Shown here one piece after another: positions 12,101 through 22,696 of a DNA stretch of 64,000 bases. Within the stretch, counting starts at the first letter, position 1, and every line of letters starts with the position of its first letter. The stretch covers positions 2,666,001-2,730,000 of the forward strand of contig JAUEDM010000006.1 in NCBI GenBank assembly GCA_033439685.1. The letters run 5' to 3'. Under the pieces are notes generated by a model. The model was not told the DNA's origin. It did no database searches and saw only the letters and a program-made list of their open reading frames with translations. The stretch is from Apodospora peruviana (Eukaryota; Ascomycota; Sordariomycetes; Sordariales; Lasiosphaeriaceae). The translations under genes were made by a program, and so were the position numbers.

Positions 12101-13072
12101 CCTTCTAGGCCGAATAGCTTTACGTACTGCTACATCACAGCAGGCTGCACCGATGGGAAGATCTACGTTTGGGATACGGCACGAGGTGACCGACCTATTC
12201 ATGTCCTAAAACACTCGGAACCAATCGACGAGTTTCGAGGGGACCGAGAAAGGGAGGATGTTGGTGTTAAGTTTACAGCTTGGGGTAGTATTGATCGCTT
12301 TTACACTGGGTCGTCCGACGGCGTAGTGAAGGTCTGGGACGTACGGTCCCTCAAGAAGCCACTTGTCCGGGACCTGATTGAAGTGCCAGCCCCCGTGTCT
12401 TGCGGGATGTTTTCTCCCGACGGCTCGAAGCTGGCGATCGGAGACGCCAGTGGGCGGGTTTTCCTTCTTTCAGTCGATAATGAGGAAGACGAGAAAGCGC
12501 CGTCATTTATGACTGTGAGGATCCCTGGCTCCGGAAAGCTGAAGAGAGTCAGGCCGCCAAAGCTCATGATCCCGCATCCCGACCCCGATCCGCCCCAGTA
12601 CGACGCAGATGGGCGGCTCACCGAGCGAGAAGGCTTCGAAGCGGTGAGGTCGAGGGCAAGGGGGTATCTGCAAAATCACCAGCTTGAACGGCATCCTAAA
12701 CCTCATTTTGGTGTAGTGCAAGGCCCACGATACGCCGAGCTTCGCTTCTTTCGGCGCGAGTATCACTTCGATAATGACCCAAGCCAACCGCTGCTGGCTA
12801 AATGGGAGAGGCTTCAGGATGACTCTAATAAGGTGAAGGAGCCTCAGAGCAGGAGGTCGCAGTTCATGTCGATTCATCCGGTCCTGGAATCCGCCAGGGT
12901 AAATCATGTGCATGAAGTTAATATGGCTTCAGATTTGCGGGTTGAACAGTTGCCAGAGGAGACGCAGCGCCAGCTGAAGGAAGACTGCGTCGATTTAGAG
13001 AGCCCGGAGTATGTTTTTAACTACGATGAACTGGACGACGACGATGAGGAAGAGGACGAAGATGAATTTTAA
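9146..13072 (+). CDS. WD40 protein, probable Raf1/DIM-9 (heterochromatin CUL4 adaptor)
   Basis: Large WD40-repeat protein, about 1,166 aa. Preferred exons are 9146-9156, 9454-9781, 9850-12047 and 12109-13072. The first exon is only 11 nt: the TACTAAC branch site and TTTCAG acceptor ending at 9453 are strong, and ATG at 9146 before a GTACGT donor is the nearby start with the right phase. An unspliced start at 9347 is the alternative (1,198 aa). The order is: a basic motif PPTKKPRREG near the N-terminus; a helical segment to about residue 113; a Pro-rich linker to about 310; a charged helical stretch near 400; WD repeats from about 528 (for example AFTSGFDRTVKIWRV and DGVVKVWDVRSL); and an acidic tail. 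Overall layout and likely synteny suggest Raf1/Dos1 (S. pombe), called DIM-9 in Neurospora, part of the CUL4-DDB1 complex that directs H3K9 methylation. The WD40 call is firm; the DIM-9 identity is inference. Confidence 0.75.
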
Positions 13073-14069
13073 ATACGTACCAGTGCACATAAAGGCGCCT
13101 TCGAGTTATATAATAGCCTAGGCGAGCGATGTTTGTTTTCTTAGACTTCCTATGAAGCTAGATTAAATTAATGTTACTTTTACAGTAATATTCGCTCGGG
13201 TTTCAACGCGATATATGTAAAGGTAAGAAAGAGTGCGGTCGGTTACAAGTAACTTTTACGGGCTATTTTGCATTGCTTCAATTCACTTTTATAAAGCTTG
13301 TACAATAAAGTACTACTACCTTCCATATTTAAGCCTCACTTATATACGCTTTGATTTAAATATTTAACTCGAATAGACAACTGCATCTACTACCTCCTTA
13401 CTAGCCGTGTCCAAGCAGCGGAATGAGATTGAGCGAAAGCGCTTGTCCAATGTATGTGGGCAATGAAAGGCCGTAGACCACAGGTCTACCTGTAACGGCA
13501 CACAACCGTATGCAATACAAAACCAACACATACTTACTACATCGCATGCAAGGTCCAGCGGAATAGGATAAACTGATTTTTATTTTCCCCTTTCCTGAAG
13601 CCAGATAGGCCTCTGCCTTCCCAACCTAGGCAGGTCGATCCCCATATTGCTACGAATGCTGAACCTCCCTCCATAGTTGTACTGATCCCCCCCTATTCCC
13701 TAGAACGCCGTGCTGCCTCTCCTTTTATCCTCCTAAGAAGGCAGACAGACTCGATGTAAAGAACCGACACCTCCTTGTCCTAAATTAAGGCACAATAAAC
13801 CACCGGGGAAAAAATCGATATGCATACAAAAGAAGAGAAAGAAAAAAACGTCCCAGGGAAAACAACCTGAGAAACAGAAAATGCAATGGGGTGTTGCACG
13901 AAATACCTAGAAGCCATAAACACCCGGAACCGCCAATGCCATGAGATGCCAGGCCATCCTCTGGTGCACGCTGTACTGTCCATGGAGGAGCAATTGACAC
14001 AAGAAACCGTGGTTTCATACGTTGTCGAACGCTGCCATGTGAGGAGTTACTGAAGGATACGTTGGTTAA
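13073..14069. other. Convergent intergenic region with AT-rich relic
   Basis: Lies between the 3' ends of the WD40 and Nrd1/Seb1-type genes. No gene seen. About 13130-13400 is AT-rich, with many TA steps, and resembles RIP-damaged repeat DNA, though less extreme than the tract before the WD40 gene. The rest looks like ordinary 3' flank. Confidence 0.4.
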
Positions 14070-16748
14070 TTACTGTGCGCCGAAAGCGAAATTAGGCGGG
14101 TAGTTGATGCCGTTGGGTCCCATGGTAATACCAGCAGGAAGTCCCATCACTATCGGGTCGTCGTTGGTCGTGGCACCCTTGTCGTTGCGGTCATCGCCTC
14201 GTCTGCCGTCACTGCTGTTGCGGTGCTTATCTCGGCCACGCCATCGACCGCCGCGCTCGCCGCGCCCACCATCATTGCTACCATTGCTGCCGCCGCCAGC
14301 TTCATGACCGGAGTCATCCCCGCGCCTGCTGGACTTGGGGCCATGGTTACCACCTTTATCAGTCTGCATGCGCCGGCTAATCGCTTTCGACGATACACCG
14401 GCGCCGATTTCGATATCCGGCTCCTCGACACAGAGACCGCTGACGATTGGACGGCCGCCACTGCCTCCATATGGAGCTGTGAGCATCCATTTCCTGTCAG
14501 CATCTGTGAGCTTATGGATTGGGATAACACTGATCCCGCTCTGGTAATCACTACAGTCTCGGGGGCCAAAACCAACACCCCATCTCGTCTATTCAAAGGA
14601 GAGTTAGTTCGCGTATCCCAATCGAAGTAAGGAATCGAGGCAGTGGCTTACCCTGAGCTGAAGATCAGTATTTCGGGCGTCCTCCATGGCAGCTTTAGCG
14701 GCCTCGGCATCTTTGCGGTAAAACATCTTGACAAAGGCATGTCGCTTGTCTTTGTTCACTATGCACGTTTGCACCTCTCCAAACCGATTGAAAGTCTGAC
14801 GCAGCTCGTTCTCCGAACAACTAGACGAGGCATCTCATTTTAGTTACTACAAACCACTTGGAGGAAGGCTCTGACTTACGTTACGCCGCCGACAAAGAGA
14901 GTACGGCTGTATACTTTAATGCAGCCACTGGGCAGCTTTGAGTCGTATTCCACCCATTTTGTCTCGCCCGTGAAGCTATCCTCAATCGGGGAGCTCTGGC
15001 CTCGGCGGGGAGGGGACCGCTGGCGGTACTCTGGCATCCGTCCCCTAGCCCGATCCCGGTCCCTCTCCCGGTCCCGGTCATCATGCCGGCCGCGGCCGGG
15101 AGGGCTATTTCGGCCGTAATCCATGCCGCGGTCGTTTCCGCGGGACCGTGGCGATCCGCGGGCATCCCAACGAGGCGGAGAGCGCGACCGAGACCGACCA
15201 CGCGGCCGGTTTGGTGACCTCATCGAGTCATGATACCCATTGCGATCACGTACATCATCAGGTCTAGGAGCCTCCCACGACGGCGCGGCCGACACGGGCG
15301 GCGCGGCAACTGGAACGGCAGCATATCCTGTGTGCGAGGGCTGAGGTAGCTGGTGTTGGGCGGGAGCTGCGGGCACGGCACCACCTTGGCCCATCAGTTG
15401 AATTATGCTGGCAATCTTGTCAATGGGGACGCCCTGAGCAGCAAGAGTGGCAACGAGCTGAACGGTTGGGTTATTCGCAGCAAATCCACCCGCCGGATTA
15501 CCTGCAATATTCATTCCCCCAAGAGCTGGCACTTGTGCTGGCGGAGCTGGCGGAGCATACGCATATGGCAATGCTGATGGCATATTTACGGGCTGGGCAG
15601 CGGGCTGAGATGTCGGCAGATACGGCAAGCCTGGCTGCGATTGTACGGGCAGCTGAGGAGGTGGCACTATCCCATTACTGAGCGGACCTGCGGCATTGAA
15701 CATAGGGGTCCCGACCTGGGCTGGAGCTGGAGCTGCCAGCGGGGGGTTACTCTGCGCGGAGGACGCGTTCTGACGCGCGATGTTCGCGAGCGTCTCCATG
15801 ATGTTAGGCATTGCGGATGGTTGCGACACTGGCTTGTTACCGGAACCAAGCAGGGCCTGTAGATTAGGGGGTGGGCTACCTGGCGGTGTTGTTGATTCAT
15901 CTATTTGTGTTATGGCAATGGTTAGAGGACTTGCGCATCCCACAGGAACGGTTGCAGAAAGGGCAAATAGGCGTTCAGGGGATGTTGGGATTAACCTACT
16001 GGGCCGTCGTGGAGCGTTGAGCTTCTCCTTAAAAGAGTTGACCATGGAAGGGGGAAAGGTCTGACCCTTATCCCAGATATCGACCAGCTTCCGTATCTTC
16101 TCCTACAAAATGACACACGTGTGAGTGCCTCTCCATCATAAAATATTCGAAATACGCAGACACACAGGCGACGAGCATCCGTCTTGACCAGTGACCAGAT
16201 GAGAATGCCATCTCATGCTCGCCACCTATGGCAGCGGCGGCAGCAGTAGCTCGGACGCGTCCCAGCCTCCGGCGTATAACGACATTCAAAACACTGTTCT
16301 TTGCGTACCTTTTGATCCTCTGGTGCTGAGGCAATGATGTCGTTCATCAGAATGGGCATCAGTTCAGTCACTCTATGCACACCTGCAGCGAATGTTCCAT
16401 CTGGAGCGCTGATCGTTATGGTCTGTCCCTGCGATTTGGCCTGTTCCATCCACTTGCGGGTCACAGAGTCTACTACGTAGAGTACTCCCAATTTGTGTGT
16501 GCCAGGGGTTTTCTTGAAGTGTGTGAAGAGTTTTTGGATGAGGACGGATTCGGACTATCATGAATGCATCGTCAGTTCAATCGCCTTGGATATATAGGCG
16601 TCTGTCCACAGGGGCATCCCTATCTCACCTGTACGTTGGCAACACATAATGCCGTGATGTTGGTAATGCGAGAACCGGATACTCCAGGGGGCTTCAATGT
16701 GAGCATGCCCTGCAACCCGGCTTCTAGCTCTGCTACGGCAGAAGACAT
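14070..16748 (-). CDS. seb1: Nrd1/Seb1-type RNA-binding protein (CID + RRM)
   Basis: Nuclear RNA-binding protein that reads the RNA polymerase II C-terminal domain and acts in termination and 3'-end processing; about 725 aa. Exons, in transcript order, are 16748-16629, 16554-16309, 16102-16000, 15900-14880, 14820-14652 and 14588-14070; all phases agree. The first about 150 residues form a CTD-interacting domain, with FTHFKKTPGTHKLGVLYVVD and VTRKWMEQAKSQG as clear family blocks. A long Pro/Ala/Gln-rich linker follows, then an Arg/Ser-Asp-rich segment near residues 400-470 and one RRM: RTLFVGGVT is the RNP2 and KRHAFVKMF the RNP1. The C-terminal part after the RRM contains TRWGVGFGPRDC and is Gly/Arg/Asp-rich at the end. 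This domain order matches yeast Nrd1 and S. pombe Seb1. The small intron at 15999-15901 is inferred because it removes a stretch that fits no family member. Confidence 0.93.
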
Positions 16749-18301
16749 GATGATTGCTTCGCAAATGACGACCGGCCGATGAGCGCGGCGACGCTAACCT
16801 TGTGCAATACGATACGCGGGACCTTGCAGCTGATGTCTCTATACCATGCTCTTGGGTCACGGAAGAAGTACGGAGTACGTTGAACGGCCCTCAGCCTTCG
16901 TCGATTCTTTCCTTTAAGATCTTGATCCTTGGGTTACGAAGTCTCGATGCGTGTGCGCGCACCGAAAGTGCAACCTGTACGAACGGGTCCTTTGGGGGCA
17001 AAATCCAGACAGCAGACCGTGGAGGCAGAGACGATTGTGCGAGAAATACGTTGAGGTTTTGTCCACCACCTTCGATTGTGCCCGCGAGTGAAAACCAAGA
17101 GCGAATACTGAATGGACGTTTGTAGCAGGATCTTCCACCTGTATGACTTGCTTACATCGGCGCGTGGAGTCAGCAAGAATACTGGGACTACTGGAAGTCT
17201 AGAGTTGATGGGAAATTGTCTCGAGTCGATGCGGCTTGATGGATTCTGGCAGTCCTTGTCGGGCGTGAGCGAGTTGGTTTGGGTGAACTCAGTAAATTGA
17301 TGATAAGGAGAAGAGGCGGGGGAAGCCGCAAAAAGAGGTGACTGGCTTTTCAAAGCGAGAGGTGGACGGCTAACTGCCCAATTTTAGGTCCGAGCTTCAC
17401 CATGCTGCTGCCTCAGGGTCCAAGTCAGGTAAAGAATTGGCTCGATGATGGCCTGAATTTACTAAGGCATAAAAAATACAAGGTGGGGTCCACACCATTC
17501 CACTGCGCTTGGCTTCGAGAATTTCCCAGTTTGTCTCCGTAGACCCGACAGCAAAAGTCCACAAGCAAATCGAGAATGCCTTCAACTGCCTCCGTCACGC
17601 TGCTCACCCCGAACTTACGGTGTCATCCAGAATGCGCTGGCTTCCCAATGAGGGCCTTCTATATGTAACCCAATTGACTTTATCGGTCAAGAGATGAATG
17701 CTCTTTACGTATGGGAGTGAGCTTTCGAGCTCTCGTGGGGGGCATTATTACTGGACACCACCCCAACAGTACCGTGACGTCAACATTGAATTTGGTGATA
17801 TCTCCATCGAAGATGATGTTGCGCCTGTTAAGACACCTACCTACGTAACCACCCTACGGTACTACCTATGAGCTCTAATCTTCCATTTGGAATGCTCTAC
17901 TGCGCACAGGATGCTCCAAACATCGTAGACAACGCCTCTTAAGCATCATGGCGGCCATACACTGTGACCTTTTACCCAGGGGGGCGGTCGTGTTCGGAAG
18001 TCGGAATTGGCCCTTTTTTCGTCGCTACAACAGTGTGGAGTTGGCCGCTGGAAATGCAGACAAGTTAAAAGACAAGTAAAAAGGCGCGGTGCCTGGGGTC
18101 TCGCGGTGACTTTTCGGACCCCGGCCAATCCGCACCCCCTGCCATCCGGCAAGCAAAGCGTTGGCTGCTGGGGCCATATTTTCTCATGGCTGCGCTTTTT
18201 TCTAGCTCCCGTCCGTCGCCTTGATTACTTCAACTTTTTTCCACCCTCCCGCATCAACTCCTAAAGTCAGCCTCCTCCAATCTTCACATCAAATAGCAAC
18301 C
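16749..18301. other. Divergent promoter region, seb1 / citrate synthase
   Basis: About 1.55 kb shared by two divergent genes. No supported gene. Short open frames on both strands lack family resemblance. A CCTACCTACG motif occurs near 17836. The last 60 nt before the citrate synthase start are pyrimidine-rich, as expected of a leader. Confidence 0.5.
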
Positions 18302-19115
18302 ATGGTTACTGCTATGCGCCTGGGCTCTTCGGCCTTGAGGACTTCCCTCAAGCCTTCTTTCATCGCCAGAAACTCTGCTTTCTCTGCGGCGCGATGCTAC
18401 TCCGCCAAGGCTCAGGTAAAGATCTGCTCCAACCAACGAGGCGCCGCCTGACATCATCAATTGACCATGTAATCCGTCACAGACCCTGAAGGAGCGCTTC
18501 GCCGAGCTTCTGCCCGAGAAGATTGAGGAGATCAAGGCGTTGAGGAAGTAGGTTTTCGCCCGCTCGGTCCGGTCGTTGCGGTTATCTGTTGGGCTAACAC
18601 CATATCCCTTTCTGCAGAGAGCACGGCTCCAAGGTCGTCGACAAGGTCACCCTCGACCAGGTATATGGCGGTGCCCGTGGAATCAAGTCCCTCGTGTGGG
18701 AGGGCTCAGTTCTCGACTCTGAGGAGGGTATTCGCTTCCGTGGCAAGACCATCCCCGAGTGCCAGGAGCTTCTCCCCAAGGCCCCCGGTGGAAAGGAACC
18801 TCTTCCCGAGGGTACGTCGTTCTTAATACCAATTCCAGAGAACAACTGCTAACTGGGCTCCCTGCAGGCCTTTTCTGGCTTCTCCTTACCGGCGAGGTCC
18901 CTACTGAGCAGCAGGTTCGCGACCTCTCGGCCGAGTGGGCCGCGCGCTCCGACATCCCCAAGTTTGTCGAGGAGTTGATCGACCGCTGCCCGACCGATCT
19001 CCACCCCATGGCTCAGTTCTCCCTCGCCGTCACTGCTCTCGAACAGACGTCGTCTTTTGCTCGCGCCTACGCCAAGGGTATCAACAAGAAGGAGTACTGG
19101 GGCTACACCTTTGAG

Positions 19116-19146
<31 letters not shown>

Positions 19147-20026
19147 CTATCGCTGCCCGCATCTACCAGAACGTCTTCAAGGGTGGCAAGGTCGCCGCTG
19201 TCCAGAAGGATAAGGACTACAGCTTTAACTTCGCCAACCAGCTTGGTTTTGGCGAGAACAAGGATTTTATTGAGCTCCTCCGTCTCTACCTCACCATCCA
19301 CACCGACCACGAAGGTGGCAATGTCAGCGCTCACACCACCCACCTGGTTGGCAGCGCCCTGAGCTCTCCGTTCCTCTCGCTCTCCGCCGGTCTCCAGGGT
19401 CTTGCTGGCCCCCTCCACGGTCTTGCTAACCAGGAGGTTCTCAACTGGCTCACCGAGATGAAGAAGGTTGTCGGTGACGACCTCAGTGACGAGGCCATCA
19501 CCAAGTACCTCTGGGACACCCTCAACTCCGGCCGTGTCGTCCCTGGCTACGGCCACGCCGTCCTCCGCAAGACTGACCCCCGCTACATGGCTCAGCGCGA
19601 GTTCGCTCAGAGTGAGTTTAAAATCAGCATGTGTTCGCGATAATTTGCTAACCGCTTGACACAGAGCACATGCCCGAGGACCCCATGTTCAAGCTTGTCA
19701 GCCAGGTCTACAAGATCGCCCCTAAGGTCCTTACCGAGCACGGCAAGACCAAGAACCCCTACCCCAACGTTGATGCCCACTCCGGTGTTCTTCTCCAGTA
19801 CTATGGCTTGACCGAGGCCAACTACTACACTGTCCTCTTTGGTGTTTCCCGGGCCATTGGTGTCCTTCCCCAGCTGATCATTGACCGTGCCGTTGGCGCC
19901 CCCATTGAGAGGTATGATATCTGCGATCGATTGGGCCTTTACCACAATGCAGTCAGCTGACCAATACTTTACAGGCCCAAGTCTTTCTCTACCGAGAAGT
20001 GGATTGAGCTCTGCAAGAAGTTGTAA
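18302..20026 (+). CDS. cit1: Citrate synthase, mitochondrial
   Basis: Condenses acetyl-CoA and oxaloacetate to citrate, the first step of the TCA cycle; about 471 aa. Exons are 18302-18415, 18483-18547, 18618-18811, 18868-19611, 19665-19911 and 19975-20026, all GT..AG. The first exon encodes an Arg/Ser/Ala-rich N-terminus (LRTSLKPSFIARNSAFSAAR) typical of a mitochondrial presequence. The catalytic residues of the family are visible: His308 in GPLHGLANQ, His354 in PGYGHAVLRKTDPRY and Asp409 in NVDAHSGVLLQYYG. Length and sequence fit the eukaryotic type I enzyme with no sign of damage. The next gene downstream on the same strand is a mitochondrial carrier that moves the product, citrate. A glyoxysomal or methylcitrate synthase is less likely, because the end KKL is not preceded by family features of those enzymes; the protein nevertheless ends in KKL. 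Confidence 0.97.
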
Positions 20027-21567
20027 TTTTAGCACGGAAAAAGGGTTTGGCAGTTTGGCGCGAGGGATACGGTCGACACGGGTATTTCGGTATAGAATGG
20101 CTGGGGGGATTTAAGAGTTGTAGTTGTTGCACACGGGTGGATGCATAGACGGGCACAATACCCGTCCACACGTCGTTTGTACGATACAATGCAGATTCCT
20201 TTTGACCGGGTCATTAGGAGTTTGGAACTTTTTTTAACCTAATCAGGAGCGCCAATTGATCCGACCAGTTCAACAGGTGACAAGCCTCTTGATGCGGAAC
20301 ATTTGCTAGCCTAGCAGGACCCTGAGTGCCTGAGCACGAGCAAGATGTATCGCTGGGATGGCACATGTGCTGTGGATCTGAGCTTCCTGAGGAGAACACC
20401 CGACGGTCGGGTACCTATGTCGGGTAAGCGACCATGGCCGAAGTTCCCTCGGCCAAAGCGGTCCGTAATACACCGTTGGCGGCCAAAGCGGTCTTGGCTT
20501 TTCCACTTTGCCGAAAGATGCTGGATCCCGATGCACAGGATGACTTGAACTAACTGCAGTCATCGGTCGCTATTTGAGGTGGTGGGGATGGGTTAGATGG
20601 TAATGGTGATGCATTTGATATACATACAGATGCAGGTGGGACGGATGGATGAGATACGAAGTTGAAGCTCCGGCTATCTCCAAATTTTACCCCAAAAGCC
20701 CCGTCCGTGAGACGCCCCAATGAATGTGAATTACGTTGAGAAAGCCGAGGGGGGATGGAGGTGGCCTGGGATGGTTGAGGCAGGGGCTTTCCAAAGCTGC
20801 CCGGATTCGCTGAGCGGGTGGTCGTATGTTGTGTTGGGGCCCGCCTGCCCCAAAAATGAAGTAAAGCGAGGCGGGTGCTCGCCCAGTTTCAATGGTATTG
20901 GTACCTGCCTCAACGACGTCCGGGTGGGGGGCGTAAGTGCACATTTCGGACCACGGAGTTTTCCACTGCAGCCCTGTAATCTGTAACCCGACATCCCATG
21001 TCGGTGTAATTGTTCTCATTCTCAGAACCTTCTACACCACCCATCTCATCAATCGACTCGTCAGTAAAAGAAAGTTTAGCAATTGTTCTCGTCATCTCCA
21101 GGCTTTGTCTTGCTCGTAAGTGGATTGATCGCCCTCTCGTCGTGGGTAGTGGCCCGGGGAAGCTCCGTCTGTGTCGGCCCAAAATCCACTCTGCCCCCGA
21201 GCAGCAGCGCAAACAGGGAGCGAGCTTCGGTAACACGTGCATGACAGGCCCTCTCCAAAACTACCAGCTTCCACGACCTATCTTTCCTGCCTACACTACC
21301 GTATCTATCTGTCTTGATCGCGGTATTTTCTGGTCCGTTCCACTGCTGCAACAAACTCTAAAGGTTCGGATCTGTCCTTTTGCCTTTGTCCTCGGTTATC
21401 GGCCGGCCAATTCGTTCATTTCGTCTTAGTTCCCCTTGCTTACTTCTGCTAGGAGCTGCAGCTTGCCAACTCGCTACAGGTTTTCTCTCTCTCTCCGTCT
21501 CTCCGAACCTGCGACGAAGCACCCTCTTCCCTTGGTCAGGGCCCCTTAACGCAACATAAACCCAGTC
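20027..21567. other. Intergenic region, citrate synthase to citrate carrier
   Basis: About 1.5 kb with no supported gene. It holds a 13-bp direct repeat (GGCCAAAGCGGTC at 20452-20464 and 20482-20494). Pyrimidine-rich sequence from about 21480 to 21535 probably marks the leader of the carrier gene. Confidence 0.5.
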
Positions 21568-22696
21568 ATGTCCGGCGCCGTTAGTTCCACAATCGCGAGC
21601 CTTCCGCCGGTGGCCGAGCCGCCGAGCAAGTTGGAGAAGAAGCCGGTCAAGTTCTCCAACCTGCTGCTCGGCGCCGGCCTGAACATGTTTGAGGTCACCA
21701 CGCTCGGCCAGCCCCTGGAGGTCGTCAAGACAACCATGGCCGCCAACCGTGGCGATGGCTTCTCTGCTGCCCTTTCCCGTGTCTGGCAGCGTGGTGGTAT
21801 TCTCGGGTGTAAGTCGAGCTCGTCCCCTTATCTGTGCACCACAATTCCGAAAAGAAAGCCAATGACTAACAATTTTTTTCATCCTATAACAGTCTACCAG
21901 GGTCTTATCCCATGGGCTTGGATCGAGGCTTCCACTAAGGGTGCCGTCCTCCTCTTCGTCGCCTCGGAGGCCGAGTGGTACGCTCGCAGCTTCGGCGCCA
22001 GCGAGTTCGGCGGTGGTATCATCGGCGGCGTGACTGGCGGTGTTGCGCAGGCGTACGCAACCATGGGTTTCTGCACCTGTATGAAGACGGTCGAGATCAC
22101 CAAGCACAAGGTGGCCGCTTCCGGGCAGGCTGTCCCCGGGACCTGGGCCACCTTCATGGGCATCTACCGGCAGGAGGGTATTCGCGGCATCAACAAGGGC
22201 GTCAACGCCGTGGCCATCCGCCAGATGACCAACTGGGGTTCGCGCTTTGGGCTCAGCCGTCTCGCCGAGCAGGGTATCCGCAAGATCACCAACAAGGAGC
22301 ACGGAGAGAAGCTGAGTGCGCTCGAGAAGATCACGGCCTCGGCTCTCGGTGGTGGCCTGTCGGCGTGGAACCAGCCGATTGAGGTTATCCGTGTCGAGAT
22401 GCAGAGCAAGACGGTCGATCCTAACCGCCCTGCGAAGATGACGGTCGGTAACACAGCCAAGTATATCTACGAGACCAACGGTCTGAAGGGTCTGTACCGC
22501 GGTGTCGCGCCCCGCATTGGGTTGGGTGTCTGGCAGACCGTGTGCATGGTTGCCATGGGTGATATGTCAGTTCCCTCTCTCCACTTTACCCGTCTTTTTG
22601 GCATGACTCGTTTGCTGACTTTGGGGTTCACACAACTACAGGGCAAAGACTTATGTCGAGAAGCTGACTGGCGAGAAGGTCACTGCAAAGCATTAA
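21568..22696 (+). CDS. yhm2: Mitochondrial citrate/2-oxoglutarate carrier (Yhm2-like)
   Basis: Mitochondrial carrier family protein, about 322 aa. Exons are 21568-21808, 21893-22565 and 22642-22696. The protein reads as three repeated carrier modules. It has the features of the Yhm2 branch: the first module has GAGLNMFEVTTLGQPLEVVK, and the last has SAWNQPIEVIRVEMQSK with LYRGVAPRIGLGVWQTV. In these, PLEVVK and PIEVIR stand where the usual PXDXXK/R signature lies, with Glu replacing Asp, as in the Yhm2 group. Yhm2 exchanges citrate for 2-oxoglutarate across the inner membrane and supports cytosolic NADPH; it was first described as a mitochondrial DNA-associated protein. The third exon is very short (VEKLTGEKV region). 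The gene follows citrate synthase on the same strand. Confidence 0.93.

Noticed and set aside
18849..19556. 235-codon frame antisense to citrate synthase
   Set aside because: Codon-bias shadow of exon 4.
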